Assembly (NCBI GenBank): GCA_045631465.1 | Contig: JAZQUV010000044.1 | Location: forward strand, 65,569 to 129,568 | Length of the DNA: 64,000 nt | Origin: Aphodosoma sp045631465 | GTDB taxonomy: Bacteria; Bacteroidota; Bacteroidia; Bacteroidales; Paludibacteraceae | Direction of reading: 5' to 3' | Shown: positions 28,972-37,653 of the stretch, in pieces | How positions within the stretch are numbered: the stretch's first letter is position 1 | How the letters are laid out: each line of letters opens with the position of its first letter | Program-made: the position numbers and the translations under genes | The notes under the pieces: model-generated | What the model was told of the DNA's origin: nothing | Database searches by the model: none | What the model saw: the letters and a program-made list of their open reading frames with translations, nothing else

Positions 28972-30384
28972 CTACAACAACGGCGAAATCAACCGCGCCA
29001 ACGACTCCACATATCTCTTATACCACTTCCTATGACGCCAAAGATTCACATTCAACTGACGCGACGACTCCATATCCCGCTCAAATCCCTCAACCAAACA
29101 TCTCGCCGTCTTCTCGCCATACACAAACGCCGCAATCTCAAAATTCTGCTCATACGACCTATGGTCCATATTCGCCGTACCAACTATCGACAAATAACCA
29201 TCCACCACAATCGCCTTCGAATGCAAGAAATTATGCTGATAATAATACACCTCAACACCTGCTCTCAACAACGCCTCAATATAACTACGTCCTGCCGCCG
29301 CAACAATCCTCGAATCATTACATTCCGGTATCATCACTCTCACCCTAACGCCCGACAATGCCGCCGACACCAGCGCATTAGTCACCGCCTCAGGAGGCAT
29401 ATAATATGGTGTATGAATCAAAATCTCCTTCTCCGCCTTCGATATCGCCGACACAACGCCGTGCATAATACTCTTCCAATCCGAATCTGGTCCCGACGTA
29501 ACCACCTGCACCTTCTCTCCATCCTCAAAATAAGGCACTTCAGGATAATATTTCTTATCCGTCACAACCCTACCATCCACAAAACTCCAATCCACCAAAA
29601 ATGAATACTGCATCGAATGCACCGCCGGACCCTCTACTCTCACAAACGTATCGCGCCACAAACCCAATCCATTGCCCCAACGATAACGCTCTGCCAAATT
29701 CATCCCCCCTGTATAAGCCACTCGACCATCCACCACAACCAACTTCCGATGATTTCTATAATTCAACAACGTAAACCTAAAAAAATTATCCGCCGCCAAA
29801 AACGGATGAACAAACGCCCCCGCATTTCTCAACGACATCCGCCACGCAATAGGCAACTTCCATCCGCCCAAATAGTCATAAATCACCCTCACTCTCACTC
29901 CCTCACGAGCCTTTCGCTCCAACAACTCTCTGAATCTATTCCCAAGCTTATCATTCTCAATAATATAAAACTCCACGTGAATATGCTCCTTCGCCGCCTC
30001 AATATCATTATAAAGCGACTTGAACGCATCCGCACCCGTAGTAAAAACATCAACCCTATTCCCATCCAACACCCTAGCACCATCCGTCTCTGTCAACAAA
30101 TTCGCCACCTTATCAAACCTCTCTAAATCATCCGAATAACGAACCGGAATATCAAGATTCGGAAAACGCAACTTATTATTAATTATCTTCTTACGACGAA
30201 AATTCTGACCAATAAACACATACAACACAATACCCACAACAGGCAACAAAATCATAATCATAATCCAAGCAAGGGTCTTCACTGGGTTACGATTTTCCAA
30301 CAAAATAGCCGTCAACACCACCAACGCAGCGTAAACATACAATGCCGTAAAAGCATAATAAACTATTTGCCAGAATAATTCCAT
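28972..30384 (-). CDS. cls: Cardiolipin synthase
   Basis: A 470-residue phospholipase D family enzyme joining two phosphatidylglycerols into cardiolipin at the inner membrane. Two N-terminal membrane helices (residues ~5-60) precede two HKD motifs, NHRKLVVVDGRVAYTGGMN (about residue 217) and LHSKAIVVDGYLSIVGTAN (about residue 395). Length and layout match ClsA-type enzymes. The start is 40 nt downstream of ribD, across a CTATACT micro-repeat. Confidence 0.95.
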   Translation of the reverse strand: MELFWQIVYYAFTALYVYAALVVLTAILLENRNPVKTLAWIMIMILLPVVGIVLYVFIGQNFRRKKIINNKLRFPNLDIPVRYSDDLERFDKVANLLTETDGARVLDGNRVDVFTTGADAFKSLYNDIEAAKEHIHVEFYIIENDKLGNRFRELLERKAREGVRVRVIYDYLGGWKLPIAWRMSLRNAGAFVHPFLAADNFFRFTLLNYRNHRKLVVVDGRVAYTGGMNLAERYRWGNGLGLWRDTFVRVEGPAVHSMQYSFLVDWSFVDGRVVTDKKYYPEVPYFEDGEKVQVVTSGPDSDWKSIMHGVVSAISKAEKEILIHTPYYMPPEAVTNALVSAALSGVRVRVMIPECNDSRIVAAAGRSYIEALLRAGVEVYYYQHNFLHSKAIVVDGYLSIVGTANMDHRSYEQNFEIAAFVYGEKTARCLVEGFERDMESSRQLNVNLWRHRKWYKRYVESLARLISPLL

Positions 30385-30423
30385 ACAAAAAATCTCTATA
30401 CCCTATACTCTAAACTCTATACT

Positions 30424-31491
30424 CTATACTATCTTTGGAGCTTTCACCCCATTTTGCGAAAGCTTTTGCGCTTCTTCAATTGTGCATTGTGCATTATGCA
30501 TTATGCATTGAATAGAGTGCGGGCCCCGCTCCACTCTCGCCTCATCCCACAAACCCGAATCAATCACCATCTGCAACCACTGCGCTCCCCCCTCAATAAT
30601 AATCGACATCACCCCACGCTTATACAACTCATCCATAACCGCTCTCACAACATCCCCCTCAAAATCAATCCCCACAAACTCCACATTATCCCCCGTCTGC
30701 TGCAATCTGTAATCTGTAATCTGTAATCTGTAATCTACAAATACTATCGTTCTCGCCGCCTCATCAAAAATTCTATAATCTGCCGGCACTCTCAACGACC
30801 TATCCAACAACACACGCACCGGATTCCTACCTGTCCATTTCGTCACTGTCAAATGTGGGTCATCAAGCAAAGCCGTCTTCGTAGCCACCATAATAGCATC
30901 CTCCTCCACACGCACCTGATGATTAAGCGTCTTAGTCACCGAATTACTAATCTTTATCGGACCACTGCCCTTCTCCTCGCGGCATACATCAATTATACCA
31001 TCTTCAGTTTCAGCCCACTTCAATATCACATACGGACGATGCTTCTCTTGCACCGTCATAAACCTACGATTCAACCAGCGAGCCTCCTTTTCCATCACGC
31101 CCACAGTCACCTCAATACCCGCATCTTGCAAGATTTTCACACCACGACCCGCCACCTTCGGATTAGGGTCAAGCGTAGCAATCACCACACGTTTCAACCC
31201 CTTACGCACGATTAAGTCAGCACAAGGCGGCGTCTTTCCCCAATGCGAACAAGGCTCAAGCGACACATACATCGTAGCCTCCCGCAATAGCGACTCATCC
31301 TCCACCGAAGCAATCGCATGAGGCTCAGCATGAGGCTCTCCCGCACGATGATGATACCCCTCACCTATGATTCGACCGTCATACACAATCACTGCCCCAA
31401 CCATAGGATTAGGCGACGTTTGCCCCTCTGCCATAGCCGCCAACTGCAAACACCGCATCATATATAATTCATCTCGAACCTCGTATTTCAT
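30424..31491 (-). CDS. ribD: Bifunctional riboflavin biosynthesis protein RibD, with two in-frame micro-repeat insertions
   Basis: A 355-residue bifunctional deaminase/reductase converting the GTP cyclohydrolase II product to the ribitylamino-uracil precursor. The zinc-binding deaminase motifs are HAEPHAIASV and PCSHWGKTPPC (residues ~50-90); the reductase region includes RPYVILKWAETEDG and IIEGGAQWLQ. Two short repeats common in spacers sit inside the frame: AATCTGT units at 30704-30737 (peptide LQITDYRLQ) and GCATTATGCATT units at 30478-30511 near the C-terminus (peptide CIMHNAQC). Both keep the frame open. An 80-bp piece of the 5' end is duplicated upstream at 31921-32000. Confidence 0.93.
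   Translation of the reverse strand: MKYEVRDELYMMRCLQLAAMAEGQTSPNPMVGAVIVYDGRIIGEGYHHRAGEPHAEPHAIASVEDESLLREATMYVSLEPCSHWGKTPPCADLIVRKGLKRVVIATLDPNPKVAGRGVKILQDAGIEVTVGVMEKEARWLNRRFMTVQEKHRPYVILKWAETEDGIIDVCREEKGSGPIKISNSVTKTLNHQVRVEEDAIMVATKTALLDDPHLTVTKWTGRNPVRVLLDRSLRVPADYRIFDEAARTIVFVDYRLQITDYRLQQTGDNVEFVGIDFEGDVVRAVMDELYKRGVMSIIIEGGAQWLQMVIDSGLWDEARVERGPHSIQCIMHNAQCTIEEAQKLSQNGVKAPKIV
30478..30511. repeat. GCATTATGCATT micro-repeat inside ribD
   Basis: GTGCATT/ATGCATT units inside the reductase end of ribD; the same family occurs at 42321-42352 and 42516-42549. Confidence 0.65.
30704..30737. repeat. AATCTGT micro-repeat inside ribD
   Basis: About five units of AATCTGT are translated in frame within the RibD reductase domain. 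Confidence 0.65.
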
Positions 31492-31566
31492 AACACTATA
31501 CTATACACCTAAAATAATCTACAACGATAGCGATTTTCACCCAAACAACAAAGCGTCATAACTATC

Positions 31567-31755
31567 TCACAAACCTTCAGCATCCTCATCTTTAGCATCT
31601 TCATTTGCACAAGGATAATACATCAGATAGATTTCTCTATCACGCTCTGACCAATGACCTAAGTCTTCTACATAATAATAACCATTTTGTCTTGCTTTTT
31701 CTCTTTGAATAGCAAACCAATGATCTATATTTTCAAATAAACTTGGAGCCTTCAT
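31567..31755 (-). CDS. Small hypothetical protein (62 aa)
   Basis: An unrecognised 62-residue acidic protein with FENIDHWFAIQREKARQ and HWSERDREIYLMYYP. It starts 20 nt after the stop of a WG-repeat remnant and lies between the two copies of the ribD 5' end, so it probably arrived with that inserted segment. The ATG is preceded by an AT-rich stretch without a clear ribosome-binding site. It could be a leftover of a toxin-immunity or WG-repeat cassette; function unknown. Confidence 0.5.
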   Translation of the reverse strand: MKAPSLFENIDHWFAIQREKARQNGYYYVEDLGHWSERDREIYLMYYPCANEDAKDEDAEGL

Positions 31756-31775
31756 ATTTTACAATTTTTATTTCT

Positions 31776-31920
31776 TTAATTTATAATATTTTCTTCCAAA
31801 TCAAACAACAAATACGAAGAACTTGAAGAATCATAAACTTCAAATCTATCTTCTGTTATCATAGATATAGAGCCATATAAAGTAGGAATTATCACTTTAT
31901 TATCCGAAAGTCGAATAACA
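31776..31920 (-). pseudogene. C-terminal remnant of a WG-repeat-like protein
   Basis: In one frame the minus strand reads GVIRLSDNKVIIPTLYGSIS and continues to a stop at 31776, matching the GVI...G..VIPP.Y pattern of WG repeats. No start codon or N-terminal part is present. It is joined, out of frame, to the duplicated ribD 5' end at 31921. Confidence 0.55.
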
Positions 31921-32014
31921 CCCCAACCATAGGATTAGGCGACGTTTGCCCCTCTGCCATAGCGGCTAACTGCAAACACCGCATCATATACAATTCATCT
32001 TGCGTAGCACACAT
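31921..32014 (-). pseudogene. Duplicated 5' fragment of ribD
   Basis: Bases 31921-32000 match 31395-31474 of ribD at 77 of 80 positions. The fragment has its own ATG at 32014 and encodes DELYMMRCLQLAAMAEGQTS as in RibD, then runs into the WG remnant out of frame and stops 12 codons later. Its own start, MCATQ, differs from the MKYEVR of the full gene, so this may be the original start region. Confidence 0.8.
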
Positions 32015-32065
32015 AGTTCTATACTTATAAATTAAGCCCAACAACAAATGCTGTAGCTATACATA

Positions 32066-32491
32066 TCAATTCTTATTATTTTTGTTCCATTCTTCCAAGG
32101 TATGTTCACGACGTTCTGCTACAATGAGCAGAGCCTGGTCGCGTATATCCTCCGGAAGATCAATATTACGAAGTTGAATACTACGAATCCATCCCGCAAC
32201 ATCCTGCTCGCGAAGCGTATAAAAAACATTCTCAAGCATAGAAATCTGTGTTTCTGTAAACTCACATGATGGAATTCCCCTAAGAGCATCTAGCTCTTCA
32301 TCGTCAAAATAAATTATCTGGTCTGTCTGCGAAAGCAAACTATCACGCTCACATACCGCATGCGAACCGCAACAATCATCTGCTATCTCTACTGGTGGTT
32401 GCTCTGGTGTTTGAGCGTTAACTCGACGCACAAAAAAGGCTACACCAACAAGGAGAATAATAAGTATAATTAAAATAATTGCTATAAACAT
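32066..32491 (-). CDS. Small single-pass membrane protein next to the gls-like genes
   Basis: A 141-residue protein with an N-terminal membrane helix (residues 2-21), a Cys-rich stretch (DDCCGSHAVC) and a soluble acidic domain with IYFDDEELDALRG and WIRSIQLRNIDLP. Small proteins of this design occur beside the GNAT acyltransferase genes in other Bacteroidales, but no function is established that I know of. It starts 24 nt after the GNAT paralog gene. The Cys cluster could bind metal. Confidence 0.65.
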   Translation of the reverse strand: MFIAIILIILIILLVGVAFFVRRVNAQTPEQPPVEIADDCCGSHAVCERDSLLSQTDQIIYFDDEELDALRGIPSCEFTETQISMLENVFYTLREQDVAGWIRSIQLRNIDLPEDIRDQALLIVAERREHTLEEWNKNNKN

Positions 32492-32514
32492 ATCTTAGTC
32501 TACAATGAGATACA

Positions 32515-33489
32515 TTATTTAATACTAATGCGTGAAAGTTGAAGATTTTGTTTTAGACTTTCTACATAAGACACTATATGACGATTACGTTTCTCTTCAT
32601 AAATATCTTTAATAGTAATAAGAATACCTGTTTCTTCTACATCGCCAAATTCATCATTAATTGCTGTACCAAATACTTTCATCGTGGCTGAAAGATTCAT
32701 ATATGCATTAACTAGTGGTGGTATATTTTCACCAAGTGCACGCACTTCACGATTGAGTATCTTATAGTTCTCTTTGACCGCTTTGAGTGGAAATAAACGT
32801 TGAAGTAATGTTAGTTTACTTTCAAGTTTTAACGGTTTATGAGGTGTAACGAGTTTTTGTTTATCTCCAAAATGGCGTTTAAGATAAAAGAGTATCATGT
32901 CGCGACCTGTCGTATTAAACGACGGATACATAGTGAATTTACCAAAGAAATATCTAATCTGTGGATATTTAACTGTCAATGCTCCAAGCCCATCCCATAG
33001 GTTGTCAAGAGCATAAAGACTTTTTGCTCCTGCCTGAGATGATTGATATTCAACTGCAACGAACGACCTACCTAGTTCAATAGTATAAGGCATATAGTCG
33101 TCGAGAAACTTCTTGGAAAAATGAAAAAGATGCGAGGTCGCAATATGAGGTTGACCATCTGCATTATATTTGATATTTTCTCCAAGAATAAAACGATAGC
33201 CACCGATGATTTCTTCGGCATCGGGATTCCATACGATGAGTTGCTCACATGGGGAGTCCATTGTGTCGAATTGGTCGATATCTACTTCGCATCCTGTGCC
33301 ACCTCCAGCTGTACGGAATGCGATTTCGCGTAGACGTCCAATCTCGCGCATGGTGTTGGGCGAGTTGTTGGCGTTGATGATGTAGATTTCGTTGCCAGCC
33401 TTGTTGGTTGTGCGCAAAAAGCGCTCTTGTGTTAGTTCAGCTTTGATTAGTTGGCGGTCAATGGCGCTTATTATTGGTTGTTCTTGCAT
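32515..33489 (-). CDS. GNAT-family N-acyltransferase, GlsB paralog
   Basis: A 324-residue protein of the hemolysin-like/OlsB-type acyltransferase family. It shares with the product of the gene at 33737-34672 the pattern TNKA.NEIY..NA.NSPN..REIGRLRE..FR, the QLIVWNPDAEEIIGGYRF strand, and LYALDNLWDGLGAL. GlsB in Bacteroides thetaiotaomicron N-acylates glycine to make glycine lipids; this paralog might use another amino acid or acyl chain. It lies in the same direction as glsA and glsB but behind a 247-nt spacer with a hairpin, so it may be transcribed separately. Confidence 0.82.
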   Translation of the reverse strand: MQEQPIISAIDRQLIKAELTQERFLRTTNKAGNEIYIINANNSPNTMREIGRLREIAFRTAGGGTGCEVDIDQFDTMDSPCEQLIVWNPDAEEIIGGYRFILGENIKYNADGQPHIATSHLFHFSKKFLDDYMPYTIELGRSFVAVEYQSSQAGAKSLYALDNLWDGLGALTVKYPQIRYFFGKFTMYPSFNTTGRDMILFYLKRHFGDKQKLVTPHKPLKLESKLTLLQRLFPLKAVKENYKILNREVRALGENIPPLVNAYMNLSATMKVFGTAINDEFGDVEETGILITIKDIYEEKRNRHIVSYVESLKQNLQLSRISIK

Positions 33490-33597
33490 AGGTTTGTTTT
33501 TGTCGTTTGACTTTTTTAACAGAAGTACAAAATCTATTTATAGGACGATTAAATTTTTTTGTATTTGAATAGTTTACGGTGGTTGACATTGTTTTTC

Positions 33598-33640
33598 AAG
33601 TACAAGCCTTGTGGTCAAATATGATTTAGGGCTTGTACTT
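33598..33640. other. Hairpin upstream of the GNAT paralog
   Basis: Perfect 11-bp arms (33598-33608 and 33630-33640) with a 21-nt loop, in the spacer between glsB and its paralog. No T-run follows on the minus strand; it may be a leader structure or processing site. Confidence 0.45.
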
Positions 33641-33736
33641 AAAAATGTGGTTGTTTCTTCATAAATAGAAAATTGTTACTATAAGTAGTTAAGCAATAAA
33701 CAAATTTCTGTACTTATGTTAAAAACAAAAAATAAC

Positions 33737-34672
33737 TTATTTTTGTTCGAAGTATGATTCGATGTAGCGTTTTTTCTTTGGTTCGTAGATATCGTTGATT
33801 GTGATGATCATAGCTGTGTCGTAGCAATCGCCGAAATCAGGGTCGAATGTTGTGCCAAATGTTTTCATTGAGCTTGAGAGTTCGATGTATGAGTGGATGA
33901 GCGGCGGAATGTTATCGTTCATTGACTTAACAAAATTGTTAAGGATTTTGTAGTTTTCTTTGGCTGTGTCGGCACAGAACATAGCATCGAATTCGGCGCG
34001 TTCTTCGTCGGTGCAAGTTTCAGGGTGTTTAGAAATGAGCATTTTTTCGCGGTCGCCAAAGAATTTTTCGAGGTAGTAGATCATAGCTTTACGACTCTTG
34101 TCAGGGCTTGTGCTATAGATAGTTACTTTGCCTGCGAGGTATTTGATAGAAGGGTCGGTAGCAACAAGACCGCCGATGCCATCCCAAAGGTTGTCGAGGG
34201 CGAAAAGGCTTTTGCGACCCATTTCGGCACTTTGATATTTAGGTTGCACGAATGCGCGTGCCATTTCGAGGCAGTAAGGGAAGTATTCTTTGAGGAATTT
34301 TTCTGAGAAGTCGAAAAGGTGCTCTGTGTTTACGTATGGTTGACCATTGTCATGGAACGATGCTTGTGCCCAACGTGTGAAGCGATAGCCACCGATGATT
34401 TCTTCCAATTCTGGGTTCCATACGATGAGTTGATAGCAAGCTTTATCTTCGAGGTCGAAGTGGTCGAGGTCGCATTCTTTGCCAGAGCCACCGCCTACGG
34501 CGCGGAATGACACTTCGCGTAGACGACCGATTTCTCGCAATACGTTAGGCGAGTTTTCAGCGTTTACGACATATATTTCGTTGTCAGCTTTGTTTGTCTT
34601 TCTGAGGAAAGTTTTTTCGTTGAGTTCTTGTTTGAGCAACTCTTTTGAAATAGGTTCAATAATAGGTACCAT
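33737..34672 (-). CDS. glsB: Glycine lipid N-acyltransferase GlsB (probable)
   Basis: A 311-residue GNAT-like acyltransferase (FLRKTNKADNEIYVVNAEN; REIGRLREVSFRAVGGGSG; QLIVWNPELEEIIGGYRF; LFALDNLWDGIGGL). In B. thetaiotaomicron GlsB transfers a beta-hydroxy acyl chain to glycine, the first step of glycine/serine-glycine lipid synthesis. The next gene upstream (34779-35615) is the O-acyltransferase expected for the second step, so the pair matches the gls locus. The spacer between them carries a GTATAGAGTT-type micro-repeat. Confidence 0.85.
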   Translation of the reverse strand: MVPIIEPISKELLKQELNEKTFLRKTNKADNEIYVVNAENSPNVLREIGRLREVSFRAVGGGSGKECDLDHFDLEDKACYQLIVWNPELEEIIGGYRFTRWAQASFHDNGQPYVNTEHLFDFSEKFLKEYFPYCLEMARAFVQPKYQSAEMGRKSLFALDNLWDGIGGLVATDPSIKYLAGKVTIYSTSPDKSRKAMIYYLEKFFGDREKMLISKHPETCTDEERAEFDAMFCADTAKENYKILNNFVKSMNDNIPPLIHSYIELSSSMKTFGTTFDPDFGDCYDTAMIITINDIYEPKKKRYIESYFEQK

Positions 34673-34778
34673 AGTGTTTAGAGTTTAGTGTATAGAGTTA
34701 AGAGTTAGAAGTATAGTGTTAAATAGTAATGCCAAATGGTTCTCTATACTTTATACTCTAATCTCTATACTTTTGTTA

Positions 34779-35615
34779 TTACATATTTAATTCTTGTCCA
34801 TTGCCTTCTTGAAGTTTTTCTACTTCGTTGCGCACGTCATTAGCCCATTGTTGGTCGGTTTTCGATTTGTCGAATGTGCTATAAGGGATTGGTTTGCCGA
34901 AGGTGATGACAAATGATTTGTGTTGTTTTTTGAATAATTCGTCGACGAGCATAAACATGCCGATGTTGAATTTCAAACCGAGGAATTTGCTCAACGATGT
35001 TAGTCGCATGAAGAGCTTAGAGTTATAGCCCGACATGTGTACTGGCACTACATCGCGCTCATATTTACGCGATTGTGTAATGAACATCTTTTTCCAAGGT
35101 TGTTCGGTCACTTTGCCTTTTTCAGTACGGGCACATTTGCCTGCTGGATAAACGAGCACTTGGTATGGACTCTCAAACATACGAGCAATGCCTTCGCTCA
35201 CTTCGCGACTTTGGCGTCCGTTCATATTCACTGGCACAAAGAATTCCGATAGCGGATGGAAGTGAGCCAAAATACTATTGACAGGCACACGGAAACTCTC
35301 GCCATAGAATTGGCGCATAACCGAACCCATAATCAAGGCCTCAGGACCACCAATTGGGTGATTGCTGGCAAAGATGCAACGGCGCGATGGGTCGAGATTT
35401 TCGGCACCACGCACTTCGTATTTAATGTCGAGATAATTGAGTGCTTCATCGAAAAATCCTACACCTTGAGGGTGTTCTGCCTTTTCGATGCAGTCATTGA
35501 TTTCTTCTTGATGTATGCGTCGCTTGAGGAAATTGACCAAGAATTTTGGCAATTTCTTCTTGACTTTCGCTTTCAAGATTTCGTCAATGTCAATTTTAAA
35601 TCGTTTATTTTCCAT
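34779..35615 (-). CDS. glsA: 1-acyl-glycerol-phosphate acyltransferase-like O-acyltransferase, probable GlsA
   Basis: A 278-residue PlsC-type acyltransferase. The catalytic HX4D-like block reads ASNHPIGGPEALIMG (about residue 90), followed by VPVNSILAHFHPL and the LVYPAGKCARTEKGKVTEQ segment. GlsA adds the second acyl chain to N-acylglycine. The enzyme acts at the cytoplasmic membrane but has no clear membrane helix. It is followed by glsB and is itself preceded by an unrelated membrane-protein gene. Confidence 0.82.
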   Translation of the reverse strand: MENKRFKIDIDEILKAKVKKKLPKFLVNFLKRRIHQEEINDCIEKAEHPQGVGFFDEALNYLDIKYEVRGAENLDPSRRCIFASNHPIGGPEALIMGSVMRQFYGESFRVPVNSILAHFHPLSEFFVPVNMNGRQSREVSEGIARMFESPYQVLVYPAGKCARTEKGKVTEQPWKKMFITQSRKYERDVVPVHMSGYNSKLFMRLTSLSKFLGLKFNIGMFMLVDELFKKQHKSFVITFGKPIPYSTFDKSKTDQQWANDVRNEVEKLQEGNGQELNM

Positions 35616-35647
35616 AGTTTATTTTTGTCTACAATCAAAATAAAATA

Positions 35648-36427
35648 TTACCAAGGTTTGTGTTTGCGTAGAAATCTTTCTTTATGATGAAAAGAATCTG
35701 ATCCGATAGCTCCACTTCCATACATAAATATAACACTATCGTTATAAGGCACATATGCCATATCATTCATATATGTATCCTTTTGCTGTTGATTCATAGG
35801 ACTGGTGTGTAGTACGAACGAATACATTCCAAATCCTACTCGTTTAAAGCGGATAGTGACCTCATTGTTTGGCATTCTTTTATCACTTTCAATACCAATA
35901 CAATTAAGATTGCTAAGTAGAGAGAGTATGTTCTCATATTCGTTATGAGTCAATCCAACCTCTTGCATTAAAGAGTCTTTTCTTAGTTCAGCATCCCATT
36001 CCCAGTAAGAACCTCTACTTGTTGAAATATGGAAAGTACAAACTTCCTCAGGAGTAAATTCTAACACTAGTAATGTGCTATCATCTTGTGCTTCATCTAT
36101 GTATTTCAACAATTCCTCTATCTTTTCTGAATTGTTTTCGTAATATTTAGCCATCATATTTGCATTACAACCTTGTGCTGGATGTCTAAATATAAGGTAT
36201 GCACAAAAGAAAAGGAGGTTAAATATTCCCCATATAAATAATGCCTTTTGCCATCGATCTGAAAATTTGCGAGATGCTATGGTAAGATAAATCGCTGCTA
36301 TAATTGTTGGAATAGATAGAACAAATCCAAAAACAGTAATTGCAATAGCAACAAAATCATCAATCCAAAATATGGTTATTAGGATTGAGACAACAAGCAT
36401 TGGTAAAAATTTTAATATTTTTGACAT
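35648..36427 (-). CDS. Membrane protein of unknown function
   Basis: A 259-residue protein not recognised. Three hydrophobic segments lie in the first 90 residues (about 7-23, 26-50, 62-80); the remaining ~170 residues form a soluble domain with LEFTPEEVCTFHISTSRGSY and VTIRFKRVGFGMYSF. It begins 3 nt after the sufS stop and is therefore likely cotranscribed with it, although no link with Fe-S assembly is evident. Confidence 0.6.
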   Translation of the reverse strand: MSKILKFLPMLVVSILITIFWIDDFVAIAITVFGFVLSIPTIIAAIYLTIASRKFSDRWQKALFIWGIFNLLFFCAYLIFRHPAQGCNANMMAKYYENNSEKIEELLKYIDEAQDDSTLLVLEFTPEEVCTFHISTSRGSYWEWDAELRKDSLMQEVGLTHNEYENILSLLSNLNCIGIESDKRMPNNEVTIRFKRVGFGMYSFVLHTSPMNQQQKDTYMNDMAYVPYNDSVIFMYGSGAIGSDSFHHKERFLRKHKPW

Positions 36428-36430
36428 AGT

Positions 36431-37648
36431 TTATCTTAGTATCATCAACACTCGTTTGAGTGATGAAATGAAGTAATCAATCTCTTCGATTGTGTTGTAG
36501 AAGGCAAATGAAGCACGCGCTGTGCCAGGTATGCCAAACCAATCGACGAGTGGTTCGGCGCAGTGGTGACCGGTGCGGATGGCAATGCCGAGTTTGTCGA
36601 GCATCATACCGATGTCGTAAGGGTGTACTCCATCTACTACAAATGATAACACACCGCTTTTCTCCTTAGCTTCGCCAATGATGCGAATGCCTTCAATCTC
36701 TTTTATCTTTTCAGTAGCGTATGCAAGTAGTTCATGCTCATACTCAGCAATTTCTTTCATCCCTATTCCCGAGATATAGTCCAATGCTGTGGCCAAAGCG
36801 CAACTGCCTACATAGTCGGGTGTGCCTGCTTCGTATTTATATGGCAGTTTGTTGTATGTAGTTTTCTCGAATCGCACGGTTTCAATCATTTCGCCTCCAC
36901 CCATGAATGGAGGCATTACATCTAATATCTCGCGCTTGCCATACAACACACCGATGCCATTAGGCGCATAAACCTTATGACCAGAGAAGGCATAGAAGTC
37001 GGCATCGAGGTCGACAACATTCACCGGTATATGGGCAATAGCTTGAGCTCCGTCAATCAACACTTTAGCACCATATTTATGTGCTATGCGAATGATTTCG
37101 GCAACGGGATTGACTGTGCCCAACACATTACTTACGTGCGCAACAGATACAATCTTGGTGCGTTCATTAAGCAATGCTTCGAATTCCGATAAAATCAGTT
37201 CGCCATGCTCGTTGATAGGTGCTACACGCAACACTGCTCCCGTGCGCTCGCATGCCATTTGCCATGGCACAATGTTTGAGTGATGTTCCATCGTAGTAAC
37301 AACGATTTCATCGCCTTCATGGCATATTTGGTCTGCCAATGTGCGAGCTATGAGGTTCACACTCTCGGTCGTGCCACGAGTGAAAAGAATTTCGTCTTTA
37401 GATTTCGCACCTATGAAGTCGGCCACGCGTTGGCGTGCTGACTCATGTGCCTCCGTAGCCACTCCGCTCAAATAATGCACCCCACGGTGAATATTCGAAT
37501 TCTCAAGCGTATACGAACGCATGATGCGTTCCAACACGCACTGAGGTTTTTGTGTTGTTGCGCCATTGTCGAAATACACCAATGGTTTGCCGTGCACTTC
37601 GCGCGCAAGTATCGGGAACTCTTTTCTTATACTTTCAATGTCAAGCAT
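36431..37648 (-). CDS. sufS: Cysteine desulfurase SufS
   Basis: A 405-residue class II, PLP-dependent enzyme that releases sulfur from cysteine for Fe-S cluster assembly. Markers are LVYFDNGATTQKP near the start, EHHSNIVPWQ, the PLP lysine in FYAFSGHKVYAPNGIGVLYG, and the catalytic cysteine in IRTGHHCAEPL (about residue 364). Length is typical. It follows an APC-type permease gene by 5 nt; sufD and sufC are further upstream. No sufE or sufU is seen in the window. Confidence 0.96.
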   Translation of the reverse strand: MLDIESIRKEFPILAREVHGKPLVYFDNGATTQKPQCVLERIMRSYTLENSNIHRGVHYLSGVATEAHESARQRVADFIGAKSKDEILFTRGTTESVNLIARTLADQICHEGDEIVVTTMEHHSNIVPWQMACERTGAVLRVAPINEHGELILSEFEALLNERTKIVSVAHVSNVLGTVNPVAEIIRIAHKYGAKVLIDGAQAIAHIPVNVVDLDADFYAFSGHKVYAPNGIGVLYGKREILDVMPPFMGGGEMIETVRFEKTTYNKLPYKYEAGTPDYVGSCALATALDYISGIGMKEIAEYEHELLAYATEKIKEIEGIRIIGEAKEKSGVLSFVVDGVHPYDIGMMLDKLGIAIRTGHHCAEPLVDWFGIPGTARASFAFYNTIEEIDYFISSLKRVLMILR

Positions 37649-37653
37649 ATATA

